Assembly (NCBI GenBank): GCA_021014325.1
Contig: CM037472.1
Coordinates: forward strand, 6,324,001 to 6,388,000
Direction of reading: 5' to 3'
Source of the DNA: Plazaster borealis
Lineage: Eukaryota > Echinodermata > Asteroidea > Forcipulatida > Labidiasteridae
DNA: 64,000 nucleotides
Numbering within the stretch: the stretch's first letter is position 1; every line of letters begins with the position of its first letter. Below, piece by piece: positions 1-13,094 of this stretch. A program made the position numbers and the translations under genes. The notes below the pieces were generated by a model, which saw nothing but the letters and a program-made list of their open reading frames with translations, was not told the origin of the DNA and did no database searches.

Positions 1-3000
1 AGCACGCCTCATCGTAATACTCCAGTGGGTACATAAACCATATCAGTGTACAATCCTTGAAGCTGAGTTCTCAACATGTGCCATTTGAATTGTTTCCATT
101 TTTTTTTTTTTTTTTTTTGAAGCTGCATGATTTTGATTTTAATCAGTGCTAAATCTTAGTCAGTAATGATTTAAGATTTACATGTAAATGTTTATAACAT
201 ATATATATATATATATATTAAAGTATATATCCTGAAGTTAAGTTTCCATATGGAAAATGGAAATTGGTGCAAATTCTTTATTAAATTTCTGAGTCTGAAT
301 CAAAATGACAATCAAAATGTGAAGGGCGATCACTCTATTGTGGGGAAGGATCATATATATGTGTTTCAAATCAATGCCTTTTAGTTTAGCACCAAAGCCT
401 TTTTGCATGATGGCTACCTTCCAATTCAGGCCACTTCAATTCAAATCACAGCATTCAAAGTCAGCCCACGAATAATCACGCATTACTTGCATGAGGTCAC
501 ATGACTCCATACCACCCCTGTGAATGGCCAGACGGATGTTACTTCATGACGAACAGCAACATATCATATGGTATGACAACCTTCCCCCCTCTAGTGTCGA
601 TGCCCTTCAGGACCACTAATCTCTAATCCAGTACGTTTCAATGACACAAATCTTAAATTGAAAGAGACCAAAACTGAATCAGCTTTTTCGCAATTCTCTT
701 GATTTCATGTGTTGTTTTTGGTTTTATTTTGTCATTTGTAGTCGTTTAGCTAGTAGTCTTTTGCATGCGTCTCTGATTAAAAAGAAATGTACCTTAATTT
801 TTTCTTAGAAGTCAAACCATTACTACACAGTTGTAAAACCAAAATGGTGGCGTTTACTTTATTCACAGTTTTTTTTTTTTTATGTAAGCATTTCTTCATG
901 TAATCAAGTGTACATACTTCAAGTAATTGAAATGGGAAATTTGGTATGCATTCCAATGATTCCATCATGCACTGCCTGACTAACAAAAAGTCCTTCCACA
1001 GAATTTTGTTGGCACCACTTTTTCCTCCCATGTTGTGATTCAGAAAAACAAATGTTTTTGTACATAATAAATCAGGGATGAAAAGATGATTCTATTTGAT
1101 TATTTGAGCAGAAAGATATTTTACAGGAGATCAATGTCATATTGTGAATGTTACTACCAGATTTTCCCATTTTGTTAACGGAGAGACCATATTCATGTTA
1201 CACTGTACATTCAGGTCAGATAGTCACATTGGTGTCAAATGTCGGACAGAGAATTTAAGATTATCAGCTCAACAACCTTTCTTACTGGATGCTATGAATT
1301 TGTATATGTTTCAGTAACCAACAAAATATGTAATTCCTGTGGGGCAAAGGAATTTTATTACTCCTTGGGTTCGTAACCGCCCTCACTGAACTCCAATCTG
1401 AAATATGTTCATCTCACACTGCTCAATTGAACGGTTTGCGGTCAATATCAAAATGTCTGTTGCTATTGCACAGTCTTGAAAGATCGCTTATCGATTGCAG
1501 GAAGTGTGAATCGTGTGGATGTTATGGTTTCCACCTTGAAATACCCTCATCTGAGGAGGGCCGGTTTATTCAAAACAAGATTGAATTTGCAACCCATGTA
1601 AAGTACCCGTTTGATGTTCACATTGATGTGCCCTTGCTGACATTTGACCTGTGACATTTGACCTGTATCATTTGAGTTTTCAGGTAGCACATAATCAGGA
1701 TTTCACCTCCTTTTCCCCTTCTTAAAAAAAAACCAACAACAAAATGGCTGCTGCATCCAGTCACTGCATTAACAACAGTTCATTTACTCTGTGCCTGCCG
1801 AACTGTTCTGCCACAAACCCTTATTGTGTTCATTCTTTCCCCCCCATTCTCAAAATTTTCACCAAACCAAATTGTGACCGGGTTTGTTTAACAAATGCAC
1901 TCTAAAAATGTAAAATCATTGTTGCTTGCCTAGGTCACCCATTCTTCTGTTATACTTTTCCTCATTTAATCACTGATGTTTGTGCTTAAAATTATGTTGT
2001 GTAAATCCCACCTCTAATTTTCAATAATAATAATAAATCAAGAGAAAAATCACGGCGAAATAAAAAAAGTCTTAAAAGTGTTGTTGACCATGGGCTGTTG
2101 TTACAACATGGCACTCATTTGATATAACTCATGTGAAGTTTTCACCGTTTTGTGGTCGTGCAGAACAAAATCAGTCATCCCTTACTTTTTTGAGTTTGAA
2201 GCATCTCCATTTGTTTCTCTTATTCTCTCCTTCTGGTCTGCTCATAACACATTCACTGCCATTCTGCATGTCTCGTACGAAGGACAGCAATGACAACGGA
2301 CGATGTAAACAATTCTTGTTAATGCAGTGATTGATTGATCTTGTCAATTATTTAGGGTGACCAACAAAAAAGTACAAAATGGACTTTTGAAAATTTCAAG
2401 CTTGGAAACGATTGATTTAAGCATAGGAAGACCAGAGTTAAAATTGTAATTTCTTATATATAGTATAACAGGTGTTCATTGTATTGTTTTACACAGGCAT
2501 TGTATTGCCTGATTTTCTTTTGGTTCTAAACTGTACAGTTGCCTTCCGATATAAAGTTAGAGTGTAATTAACTTTATAAAAAAAAAAATGTTTGAATGTA
2601 CGACAGAGACAACCACCAATCATTACTTTCATAATCATAGTAATTTATATGTATACAGTGATTTTGAAAAAAAAAATTACTTCTTTATATTTTGTTATGA
2701 TCACTTGGAACAAATGTTATTTTTTTTCTCAAAAAAACATGTTTTGCTAATTATATAAAGACACAAACTAATGTTAATTGGGACAGTTGACCAATGATTT
2801 CTCAAAGGGTGCTATTGTTGAATTGATGGGAAGAATACACAGAAGAAGAAAAAATGAGATATTTTTTGAAAAATGAATAATTCATGATCATTTTGTTGAA
2901 ATCCCACCTTGTAATTTTGTCTTATGTTTCCATGTCATCTAGTTAACGCTCTAATAATCGTCAGCCTGTTTATGTTACACTGTCTGATCCGGACAGTTCT

Positions 3001-4591
3001 TTCATGATTTTTGTTTGTGTTTACCTGTCAGCTGTCACACCATTCAGAATTCTTCAGCACATTATACCATTATTAATAGCATTTTCCTTGTGGTTTCCTT
3101 GATTTTTTTTGATTTTTTTTAAAACTATTACTATTATTATTATTTTTAATCAAGGATTTTCAATCCAGTATCACAAGTAGACTTGCCTGTGTTGTCCTGT
3201 GCTGTTCTTCCCATACCTCAACACTTGCTACAAATAACCGCTGCCTATTGGCCAGTGCATTACAGGTTGCGCAGGCCCCTCATAATCCCCGACAGTAACA
3301 TTGAAAGACAGTTGTCCGATATAGCCATCACAGATTGCACCAGTTAATCAGCATAAAAGATGCAAATCAACCGAAGTGATAGCCAAGAGTAATCTGTGAC
3401 CCAAGCTGCACTGAGAAATGCAACAAAGTTGTAGCGCTATTTACCTTTCATATTGTGCTACTGCTGTCAAGATGCCTAGCTAATGATGGGGCAGTGCGCC
3501 CTAATTGGTCCATAGCTGCTCAACAGGTTGGCCATGTCGGATAAACAAGGCATTCATGGGACAGGCAATGCAGGCAAATCTACAGGCAATAGTCTCAGCC
3601 ATTTTACTGCAGTGGTTTTATGTTGTTTCTATGTGCACTGTATACACTATAAGCCATATATCATCTTCATAGTGTTCTTTAAACCATATTGCATAAAAAA
3701 AAACATGTTGCTCTTTCCCTTTTATTCATACCACGTCTCCTGTGTCATTTCCTTTCCTGCTAGTCTTGCATTGCATGTTTACACAAGGTTTTGTGTGTAT
3801 ATTTATTTTGATATTTTTTTTAAGGGTAACATCTTCTCTCCAAACTGATCACTGCAAACATAGAAATGACTAAGCCATGAGGCCCCTAACTCCGTCCCAC
3901 AACCATCTGTGAGAAAATTCTGACACTTCATCATCCATAACAAGGTGATGGTCTTTGTGCTGTTTATTTGTATAGCTCCTTGTTTAAAAACACAAAATGT
4001 GCCGAGAAATCTTTGCAGCATTGAATTCTCCCCATCCCACTCTCTGGCTGCCAGAAGCACGATGCTTGTCGTCACCCCCCATGTTGGCCAATGGAAGCAT
4101 CCCAGTGTTACCATAGAAACAATCCTTCCATTGCTAAGTTAACTGCACTAATGATGTCACAGCAGGCTCTCTGATAATGTTTGCAAATCTTGCAACATGA
4201 TCAATGACCGTATGCACAGTTTCACACATTTCAACCAGAATGAACCAGTGTTCTGCTAATGCGATCACACTTTGTAATGAGTACTTTAGATAAATAAAAA
4301 TCAATACAGTGCTCCCCAAAAACAGACTTGTTAAGTCAACTTACATTTTTGTTCAAAACTTGTTCAGGACTCTTGATCAGATTTTGCAAAACTGATAAGA
4401 TGGCAAAAATAAAATTTTCTCTGCAATCTTTCGGAGAGGATTGAAGATCCTCATCATGAGGCAGCTGTTCGGAATCAAAAGGAGGTTGATGCCTTAAATA
4501 GACTGGGGCCTTCTGAAACATTTATTGTGACTATTTGACTTCATTCAGGGAATCATACAAATATGGCCTCTGCATGATAAGGGTCTATGGT
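1..4591. other. AT-rich intergenic DNA, no gene seen
   Basis: No reading frame here shows a recognisable domain or convincing splice signals. Short open frames, such as the 75-codon plus-strand one at 1427-1654, have no family resemblance I can name. The stretch contains simple sequence: poly-T at about 101-118, a TA microsatellite at about 199-220 and several A or T runs. It could include a long 3' UTR of a gene outside the window, but nothing proves it. Confidence 0.5.
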
Positions 4592-4757
4592 CATTTTTCA
4601 AACCATGGGTTCGGATCCGGCTCCAGCTTCACCTCAGGGTAGGCTCTGTCCACCTGTTGGAAGCCCACTACCGAAAGCGCATTTATTCAAATAACTGGTG
4701 CCGCCTAAGCTGGAGCCTAAGCCGGAGCCTAAGTCAAAGCCATGGTTTTGAAGATGG
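4592..4757. mobile_element. short inverted-repeat element (MITE-like), copy 1
   Basis: The left end (CATTTTTCAAACCATGG) is an imperfect inverted match to the right end (CCATGGTTTTGAAGATG). The body is built of GGAGCCTAAG-type and GGCTCCAGCTT-type motifs that pair with each other. A second, more diverged copy with the same plan and the same central ACGAAAGCGC-like core lies at 9185-9334. It has no coding capacity, so it is a non-autonomous DNA element by structure. Confidence 0.55.
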
Positions 4758-7700
4758 CTTATGTCCTGTTGCACTTTGTATCATTCACTAGAAGCCAGCA
4801 TGACATCATTAGTTACAAGTCTATATCACACTAGCTGAACAACTACATTTCCACTCTCCAGCACTGTACAGTGGACACCATTCTTCAGTAACTGTTTATG
4901 GAAACTTTAATTCAAAGAAAAGTATCAACTTCATGCAATTCTTAAGTAGGATTTATCCAGCCTTTAGCAGGTCCTGATTGGTATGCTTTTGATATTTAAT
5001 TGGAAAGCATGTCTTGGTGGCTCTAGATTGGCAAATTCTGTAAAGAGTCAATGGATAGCTTTTGAAGCATGTACTTTGGTCAGCTTGAAACGCGCTTTAG
5101 CTGTTACACTGAGATCCCTGATAACTTATAGTTAGAGTTTTTTAAGTTGCACTAAAAGATATGTTTTAAAACATTGGAATCATTTCAAACTCAAGAGATC
5201 AAATGTAGGCGTTAACAAAAAGCTCTTAAAAAAAATTACACTTGAGGTTAAAAAGAAAAGTTGTCACCATTGATCCTTAGTACGACACAAACTTCCTTCT
5301 AATTTCATTTTCTTTATCATTCATGCATTTATGATTTTGTTGATTTGATTCAGAAGTACATACCTGACTGCCACTTTCACAAACATGGACTTATTTTCCT
5401 CCAACAGGATTGTGACTTTGCATCGGTTTTTCATTTCAATAACATCATGTTCCTTTTAAGAAGTTTTTAACAATTTCTTTATGCACATTAATCCGGAGAC
5501 TCAACCAGGCTTGAACTTGCTGTCTAACGTTAACGCTGTGGCACACACCAGTAGCAAATCTTAAACATGTGTTTGGTTTTCAGTTTGCATTGATTTAATC
5601 ACCTGTCCATGTATTGGCATATCTGTGTGGCGGCCATCTTTGTTTGGTTTCTTGAAGCTTTTCCTTATAAAACGAACGTTACGGCTCATCATTTATGGTG
5701 CCTGACTATGTTTTGTTGTTCAGAGGAATTGCATCATTCAGAATTCATACTTGTGGCTATTTGAAAAGATATGCTGTTAAAATTATCAATAATTTAAAAC
5801 ACTCAAACATTAAAAACTGCTGATGTTTGTGTTTTCCAAAGTTTTGGGGTGCACCCAGACAAGTTTGTCTCAACTCAATCACAACTTGCCATTTTTAGAA
5901 CCTCTATTTCTTCAATGAAAAGATTCATACACTGTTGTCATCTGTGAGTTTGTCTTTCCAATTATAAAATCATGCAAAGCTTCACATCTTACCAAAAACA
6001 AAGATGGCCGCCACTGTAATGCCAATAGTTTTACCCTGTCCTGTGGTACTGCTTCACGTGCTATGTGGCATCCCTTCGGTTTTCAACTCAAAAATTCAGT
6101 TAGGGCAAAGGTTGACTCCACAGCAAAACACAAGCAGACAATTAATAGACTTTCAAAGTATCTGTTAAGTCATCAATAAGAATCGGTGCAAAAAACTTAA
6201 ATGAGCATTCTGTTTCTAGTTTGACAAAGGGCCTACTCGCATATTTTCCCCCCTTGCAAAGTGGGTCGCAATCTAATTGATTTGAACCACTGGCGACAGT
6301 GCCATGTTATTTGGTCATTTTGTACAACCTGAAATCAGTCATTTTGCCCATGATGGACATAACAAATGGGTTTATTCAAAAAGTGCATGTCAAGTGCACT
6401 TACTCTCTGGATATAAATCATTCACAAAGTCAGTCTCCTACCAAGAAACCCATCCGTCACTTTCCTGATTTCACTGAATGTGGTTTTGTAGAGCAAGTGA
6501 ATCCATCACATTTCTTCTCTGTGTTCTCACAGATAGATGGCTTCAAAAGCCATTTTGAAAAAATGCTTTCATAATGACCAACATAAACTGACATTTTTGT
6601 TTGCTGTTAAAAGTTAAGCTCTATCCTATGCTCACGTGTTCTGCATGTCAACTGGGTTCACCCCTTGCCCAGGGGAGCCACAGGTAACTCTGCATACTTA
6701 TATTAACACCCCCATCCAGTATTGCCAATTATATTATTAATACCACCTCTGATTTTGCCACACCACCATCAAGTCTAACAGTGTCCACCGATCAACATAG
6801 CTTCCTGCATGCACCCCTCTTATAAAAATAAACAATTAAAGGCAGCACAAAAAAAGGAGATTGAAATGTGTGCGATGGATGTATGATCACCACACAGCAA
6901 GTCGCTGTTCTTCAGATGGCTCTAGCTTGCACCATCCCAGGGTGCTTGTGTGACATTACACCTTCAACTGTACCGTGGGGGCCGAATCATCAATTTTCGT
7001 CCACGCACGATTTTTAACATGCATGTAAACAACATCCGCCCCTTTACCCACCCTCACACTACACATTGTTAAGGTGACTGAAGAAATGTGCTCATGTTGT
7101 CAAGTTATCACACTGATGGTTGTGAGGATTAGTTGATGCTTATGAAGGCAAGGTATTGGACCATCAAAGAAACACAAGTGTTATAGTGTACGGTAGTTTG
7201 TGAATCACACATTGAGTTGAGTCAAGGAAAGACCATGTATCCAAATGCTGATGTCATACATAGCATCATGAAGTAATAAGACGCGACACACTTCAAGTAC
7301 TTGACCCAAATTTTATGATTAGATTTTTAAAATTTCCACCCCACCTACACTTTCATCCTTTCATATCAATTTCCATAAATTGTCAATTTTGTTACTGGTC
7401 TGTTTGCCTTTTATGAAGCATACACGCAAATAGAGGAATCCACTATAGTGCACTAACATTAAAAACTCTCTTAATCTGAGGTTTTTAAGCTGGTCAAAAG
7501 GCAAATGAATCCGTACAAATTATTACAGTTTGGGAAGTTTGGAACGTATGATGTGGTGTTGCCATGAAATTGTGGAACTTGGTCGTAGCAGTTTTTAATT
7601 TATGGTTAATTAACCTTGGTTATGCAGCTAAACTATCATATCATTTTGGGTGGCAATTCACGAAATGTTGTTTATGTTTATGAAACACTCATCAGAAAAT

Positions 7701-9184
7701 CTCTCTGCAAAATGAAAGTGATAGAGAGAGTATCTGTTGATTGAATATCATAATATGTTGGGGTGGCAGTCATCTGATTGATTTTCTGAAAATTATAAAC
7801 GATTAACGAGACAGTCTCATAACTATTGGTGTAAATATCACTGGATTTTTTTATATTATGTTCCAACACAAAAACCTGTTGTCTATTCAACAAAATGTGA
7901 GAAACAAACTCTTCAAAATTTCTTCTCGAAGCACATTTTCTTCTAAAGGAGAATTCAAACATCAGGTGAATTTAAAATATGAGAGTTTCAGTGTGTTAAA
8001 GTTGATTTAAATTCAATTTTTTTTAATGATGGTACATCTATTCTTGAAAGGGCATTAATGCAGTAGAGATATTGTCCATACCATCTGCATGTGCACATTT
8101 CCGACGTAGTAACAAGTTATTTCATTTATACAACTGTACAATTCAAATCCAAATTTGCTTCTGTAGTGGCAATTATTTTTTATACATCAAAGCACAGACA
8201 AATCAGATGAACCATTCTATTATTTACCCCACGCCCCCTCTTTTCTCCTCAATTGGTTTTAACAAAATCCACACTTAACATCTAAAGTTCGCCATACTCC
8301 AAAAGCTTCTGTAGTTATTTTTGGCATTCATTCTGCATGGTAACAGAACAGTCAGATTCCATACTTGTCCATCTCGTCTCTGCATGATGGGAAATCATCG
8401 TCTTTCGGTATTCCATTTTTCCCCCTTCTTGTAGTGTTTTGTCTTCCCACGGTAAGTATTGCAACTTTTTTTAAAGGGAAGGTTCAACATTGGTGTATTG
8501 TACTAAATGTTCACGACAAGGCTATGCATTCTAGAAAGGACAAAATGGAGCCTCTGCTATGTGGTGCTGAGAGTATCAGAATCAAAAGAAATGCTTAATT
8601 CACTCTAACGTTTATGTCAAAGTTAGTGGAAATCATTACCTGCACTGTTACCTCTTGTTCATATATGTACACCATTGAAACTGTAAGATAATCATTTATT
8701 TATTTGATACAGTGGGAAGTACCAATGTTGTACCTTCTGTTTAATTCAAATAAAATAAATATATTTAAAATTACTTTTTAAGAATCAAACTCGAAACCAA
8801 AGATGATTGTATTATGATTTTAATATGCTATGAAATTTTTGTAAGATGTTTTTTTTGTGTGAGATGAGACAACGAGAATCATTAATGAAGAAACGAATGT
8901 GCAATAAATTGATTTATTTTTGTATGTGACTGATAATAGTGGGTTGCACTAATTAACTAACACTACTTGCAGTGCCTGTTTTAAATAAAGTCCTGCAAAT
9001 TATACACCACATAATGCACAGGCTCAAAAATTAAAATACAAGTCAAACAATTTCAAATAAGGAATCTGTGATCATTCATCATTTTGATTGATTAAAATGA
9101 AGTGGGGTCCACTGGGCTGTCAGTAAATTTATGGAATTTGGGTATCATGAGTTTGCCTTCTGGTCCATCTATCCCTCTTGTGGT
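4758..9184. other. AT-rich intergenic DNA, no gene seen
   Basis: No supported gene. Open frames at 6299-6574 (plus) and 7678-7962 (minus) are compositionally like translated AT-rich DNA and show no motif. Motifs such as GGCGGCCATCTTTG (about 5631) and its reverse complement (about 6000) suggest a degraded inverted element. Polyadenylation-like AATAAA clusters occur near 8750 and 8900. Confidence 0.45.
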
Positions 9185-9334
9185 CATTTTTGAAACTATG
9201 GTTTTGGCTTAGACTTGGGCTTAGGCTTAGACTTTCGCTTAGGCTCTGTCTGCTGTTTTGAAACCCTGTAACGAAAGCGCTTAATTTCAAAAGTCTTGAT
9301 CCAAGCCAAAGCTGAAGCAGTGTTTTCAAAAATG
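9185..9334. mobile_element. short inverted-repeat element (MITE-like), copy 2
   Basis: Same architecture as 4592-4757. The left end CATTTTTGAAACTATGG pairs imperfectly with the right end TGTTTTCAAAAATG, and the inner part consists of GGCTTAGACTT/AAGCCAAAGC arms around ACGAAAGCGC. It is non-coding. Confidence 0.55.
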
Positions 9335-10167
9335 TCACCTTACATCTCACAGGATGTCACACAAGCTGCAACAGCGCCCTCATTGACATCCAAAAACAGG
9401 TGTATCGTTGCCTGATATTTATGGTAAATGTTTACTCAAAATATGTTGACTTCCATTGTCTGACATCAAGCCTATGATTTTGTTTGCCAATATAGAAACG
9501 AGGAATTTTGATGGCATACACCCATATCAAAAATACCTCAATGATTGAAGTAAAAAATGGTATCCTTTAAAATCCCCTTTTTTAATATTGTAGCATGAAT
9601 ACCAGTGATGTCCTTACTTCTTGTTAACCTGGTGGCATGTTGGACTGGTGGTGTTTACCACTGGATAAAAAACGGTCATGAAGAAGTTGAGGAAGGTGTG
9701 GTTTTGGGTGATGAATGGCTGAAGTAAAGGCAATGCCCTTAGCAACAAGTGGGCATGACCCCCTGGGTCATTATCCTGCCAGTAATAACCAAGCCTAGAA
9801 CTTATGGCTTCGTTTAAAAATGCCTTCTTATCTTATGCGGTTGCCCTCTTCTTGGTTTGGCTCACTATCAAGAAGCACATCATTTCTGAACACATGTACA
9901 GAGGGAGGAAAAACGTTAGGCAGGTTAAAAAGAACAAAAATCTGTTTTTATTTTAATTGAAGCTAATTCAGGGTTTCAAAGAAATTCATATAGATGTACA
10001 TGTACATAGGTTATCTACTCTGTACATGTACATAGGTTATCTACTCTGTTCAGAACGTTAAAACTGTTAAAGCTAATTTCATCCGTGCCCTATCTAAAAA
10101 GACATCTTGCCTGGTACCCACTGTTCTTCAGAAATGCGCAATATTAAGAAAGGTGTAGGATTGAGAC
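9335..10167. other. intergenic DNA with a 28-bp direct duplication
   Basis: No gene seen. At about 9993-10048 a 28-bp unit (TGTACATGTACATAGGTTAT followed by CTACTC) is present twice in tandem. Confidence 0.45.
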
Positions 10168-10312
10168 TAAGGCCGTGTCCGAAACGGCGACTTCGGCTAG
10201 AGCTACGGCTGTTGCTAAGGTTGTTGCTAAGGACGTCCTATACTTCAACGCATGATGACGCGGAAATCTAGCCGTAGCTCTAGCCGAAGTCGCCGTTTCA
10301 GACACGGCCTAA
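10168..10312. mobile_element. 145-bp MITE with long terminal inverted repeats
   Basis: The two ends are nearly perfect inverted repeats of about 45 bp, beginning TAAGGCCGTGTCCGAAACGG and continuing through GCGACTTCGGCTAGAGCTAC. They leave only a short central spacer, so the element can fold into one hairpin. It is GC-rich against AT-rich surroundings. With no coding capacity, it fits a non-autonomous DNA transposon. Confidence 0.75.
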
Positions 10313-11002
10313 TGTTGATCACATAACAAAATTTGAGGCTGGCTCAAGTTCAATGCTGTATTTCATTTTGAGCAGGTGCAACAGGCACCACATAAACACA
10401 GACAATTTATTAGTTGTCAAATTCCAATATGTGTTCCCATGGTATCCACCAAATCCACTCAAAATCACATAACCAGAATTACTTTCAAAAATTGCGGCAT
10501 CAACAGACTCTTATTGAAAAATGAGCTGCCTTATGGTTTGTGGCTTGGTACATACAGTGCTAGATGTGTACAGAGAATGGAACTTCAGTTTTTCTTTTGC
10601 ACCAAATTACAAAAGACATAAACATCTTTGTCTGATACTTTAGATTTCAGCTGCTAGACTTGTGATATACAGAAACAGTGTGTACAATTAGAAGAGTTTG
10701 AACGTCACATCCATAATTTTACAGTGATTTTGCGTCTCCATTATTTTGTGGCTTTTATTTAAGAAAGCCTACATTACAGAGAGGTAAAAAGTGCATTTGA
10801 TCAGAAGATGGTGCTGATTATTTCCATGAATAGAAAATGTCATGCATAAATTTATTTTTGTATACATAAATTTTAATCATAATAATCATTTAATATACTG
10901 TCCTCCTCACAACAACATATAATACATACATTTTTGTATACCAGTACCATCTGCAGCAGAAGAAAATAATTTTAAGTTTAAATTTATTTATGTTTTGCTT
11001 TG
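10313..11002. other. intergenic DNA, no gene seen
   Basis: AT-rich. The plus-strand open frame at 10376-10621 shows no domain and no splice context. Nothing else is supported. Confidence 0.4.
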
Positions 11003-11365
11003 TAGGCACTATACACGTTTGGTAATTGTCAAAGACCAGTGTTCTCACTTGGTGTATCCCAACATATGCATAAAATAACAAGCCTGTGAAAATTTGGGCT
11101 CAATTGGTCATCAAAGTTGCAAGAAAGAAAAAAACACCCTTGTTGTACAAATTTGTGTGCTTTCAGATAGGAATAAAAACTTCTTGCAAGAAGTTTTTAT
11201 TATTTTAGTGAGAAATTACCTCTTTCTCAAAAACTACGTTACTTCAGAGGGAGTCGTTTCTCACAATGTTTTATACTATCAACAGCTCTCTTTGCTTGTT
11301 ACCAAGTCAGTTTTTATGCTAATATATGTTTTGAGTAATTACCAAACGTGTACGATACCTTTAAA
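11003..11365. mobile_element. MITE family 1 (TTAAAGGCA..TTTGGTAATT ends), copy a
   Basis: The ends GGCACTATACACGTTTGGTAA and TTACCAAACGTGTACGATACC are inverted repeats. A central palindrome (AACTTCTTGCAAGAAGTT) makes the whole element self-complementary. Other full copies are at 17123-17500, 21754-22129 and 33011-33381, with strong identity along the full length. The apparent reading frames in it are by-products of the repeat. Confidence 0.85.
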
Positions 11366-11545
11366 CAAAAAATTTGTAGAATTGTTTCATTTGTTCTTTC
11401 CTTCAAAAAAGGAAAACAAGTATTAAAGTCAGAGCAGCAAAGCACACAAAATGACCAGCATATGTTTGAAAATTATAGCTGAAAATAAACTAAAGGGTAA
11501 TTTTGATTTTCTCTGCAAAGACAATACAAAAAACACAGGTTTCAC

Positions 11546-11655
11546 GTCAGCTATCCCAAATGGGTAAATATGTGATGCCTGATTGGAACCTTCTCCATCA
11601 AAACGCAGATCATTGATGATTCCAGATTTGGAAATGTTAGTAGGAGTGACGCTTC
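11546..11655 (-). CDS. possible orphan internal exon, product unknown
   Basis: On the minus strand a 110-nt segment is bounded by a strong acceptor (pyrimidine-rich tract ending CTCTTGCAG before position 11655) and a usable donor (GCTGAC|GTGAAA at 11546/11545). It is open in one frame, whose balanced composition differs from the AT-rich shadow frames nearby (it contains SGIINDLRFDGEGSNQ). I do not recognise the family. No partner exon was found on the minus strand of the first 22 kb, so it could be an exon of a gene with distant exons, an exon relic or chance. The frame stays open beyond the donor for another 40 or so residues of hydrophobic, low-complexity translation. Confidence 0.3.
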
Positions 11656-11781
11656 CTGCAAGAGTGGAATAAAATATCACAGATCAGGTGGGAGGTTAAC
11701 ATTTTTAATATACTGCTATACTACTCTGATGACTAATGTCAAAAAGTCCAAAGAGGAGGTAGGTGTTGATTGAGGTAAGAG

Positions 11782-12540
11782 GTTGATACAGAGACCCCAG
11801 CAGTTGATACAGAGACCCCAGCAGTTGATACAGAGACCCCAGCAGTTGATACAGAGACCCCAGCAGTTGATACAGAGACCCAGTAGTTGATACAGAGACC
11901 CCAGCAGTTGATACACTGAGACCCCAGCAGTTGATACAGAGACCCCAGCAGTTGATGCAGAGACCCCAGCAGTTGATACAGAGACCCCATCAGTTGATAC
12001 AGAGACCCAAGCAGTTGATACAGAGACCCCAGCAGTTGATACAGAGACCCCAGCAGTTGATACAGAGACCCCAGCAGTTGATACACTGAGACCCCAGCAG
12101 TTGATACAGAGACCCCAGCAGTTGATACAGAGACCCCAGCAGTTGATAAAGAGACCCCAGCAGTTGACACAGAGACCCCAGCAGTTTATACAGAGACCCC
12201 AGCAGTTGATACACTGAGACCCCAGCAGTTGATACAGTGACCCAAGCAGTTGATACAGAGACCCCAGCAGTTGATACAGAGACCCCAGCAGTTGATACAG
12301 AGACCCCAGCAGTTGATACAGAGACCCCAGCAGTTGATACAGAGACCCCAGCAGTTGATACAGAGACCCCAGCAGTTGATACAGAGACCCCAGCAGTTGA
12401 TACACTGAGACCCCAGCAGTTGATACAGAGACCCCAGCAGTTGATACAGAGACCCCAGCAGTTGATACAGAGACCCCAGCAGTTGATACAGAGACCCAAG
12501 CAGTTGATACAGAGACCCCAGCAGTTTATACAGAGACCCC
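11782..12540. repeat. 21-bp minisatellite, about 36 copies
   Basis: The tandem unit is GTTGATACAGAGACCCCAGCA (21 bp). Most copies are identical. Four copies carry a 2-bp insertion (GATACACTGAGACC), at about 11912, 12082, 12212 and 12404, and one copy lacks a base. Because 21 is a multiple of three and the unit has a stop in only one of six frames, long artificial reading frames appear on both strands. I do not regard any of them as a gene. Confidence 0.95.
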
Positions 12541-13094
12541 ATGGAGTAAGGTTCCTTCCTCCAAAGATATGGTTCAGCATTTCTTGTTACCGTGATGTCT
12601 TGTCATAGGTTTCTTGAACATCGTACAATGGGGCGTCTAATTCCCTCTTATCTGCTTGTGTCTCAAAAATAAAAGCTTAAGCTGGGATTGCACTCCTGGG
12701 CTCAATTTCATTGCCCTGCTTACTGCAAGTAGAAAAATCCTTGCTTACTGTAAGCATATTTCACATGTTTGACAAAATGGTTAACTTGTGTGCATGCCTA
12801 CTTTATTTTCAACTGAGCAACTCTTTTTTTAAATTTACTTATACTGTTAGCACAGGAATTTGATGCTAACTTTGTGTTAAGTGTTAAATGGTAAAAGTAA
12901 AGGCAGAATTCCAACAGGGAGAGTCATGAAATTGGACCCTGATTGTTTTGGGAAAGAGATACCAGCTGTGCTAATGATGTAATATTTGGATTTTACAAGA
13001 AGGAAGGAATAACAAAATTGTTTTCATTTTTCAAATGAAAGGCATGCCAGAAAATGTTTTTCCCAACATTTATAGTTACACAGACAAGTTGTCC
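12541..13094. other. intergenic DNA, no gene seen
   Basis: AT-rich single-copy-looking sequence. No frame, RNA gene or repeat is supported. Confidence 0.4.

Noticed and set aside
7678..7962. 94-codon minus-strand frame
   Set aside because: No domain, no splice signals, and amino-acid composition expected of AT-rich non-coding DNA.
11716..12608. Long overlapping reading frames on both strands (up to 229 codons) in the minisatellite
   Set aside because: They are translations of a 21-bp tandem repeat with no stops. There is no start context, splice signal or unique sequence.
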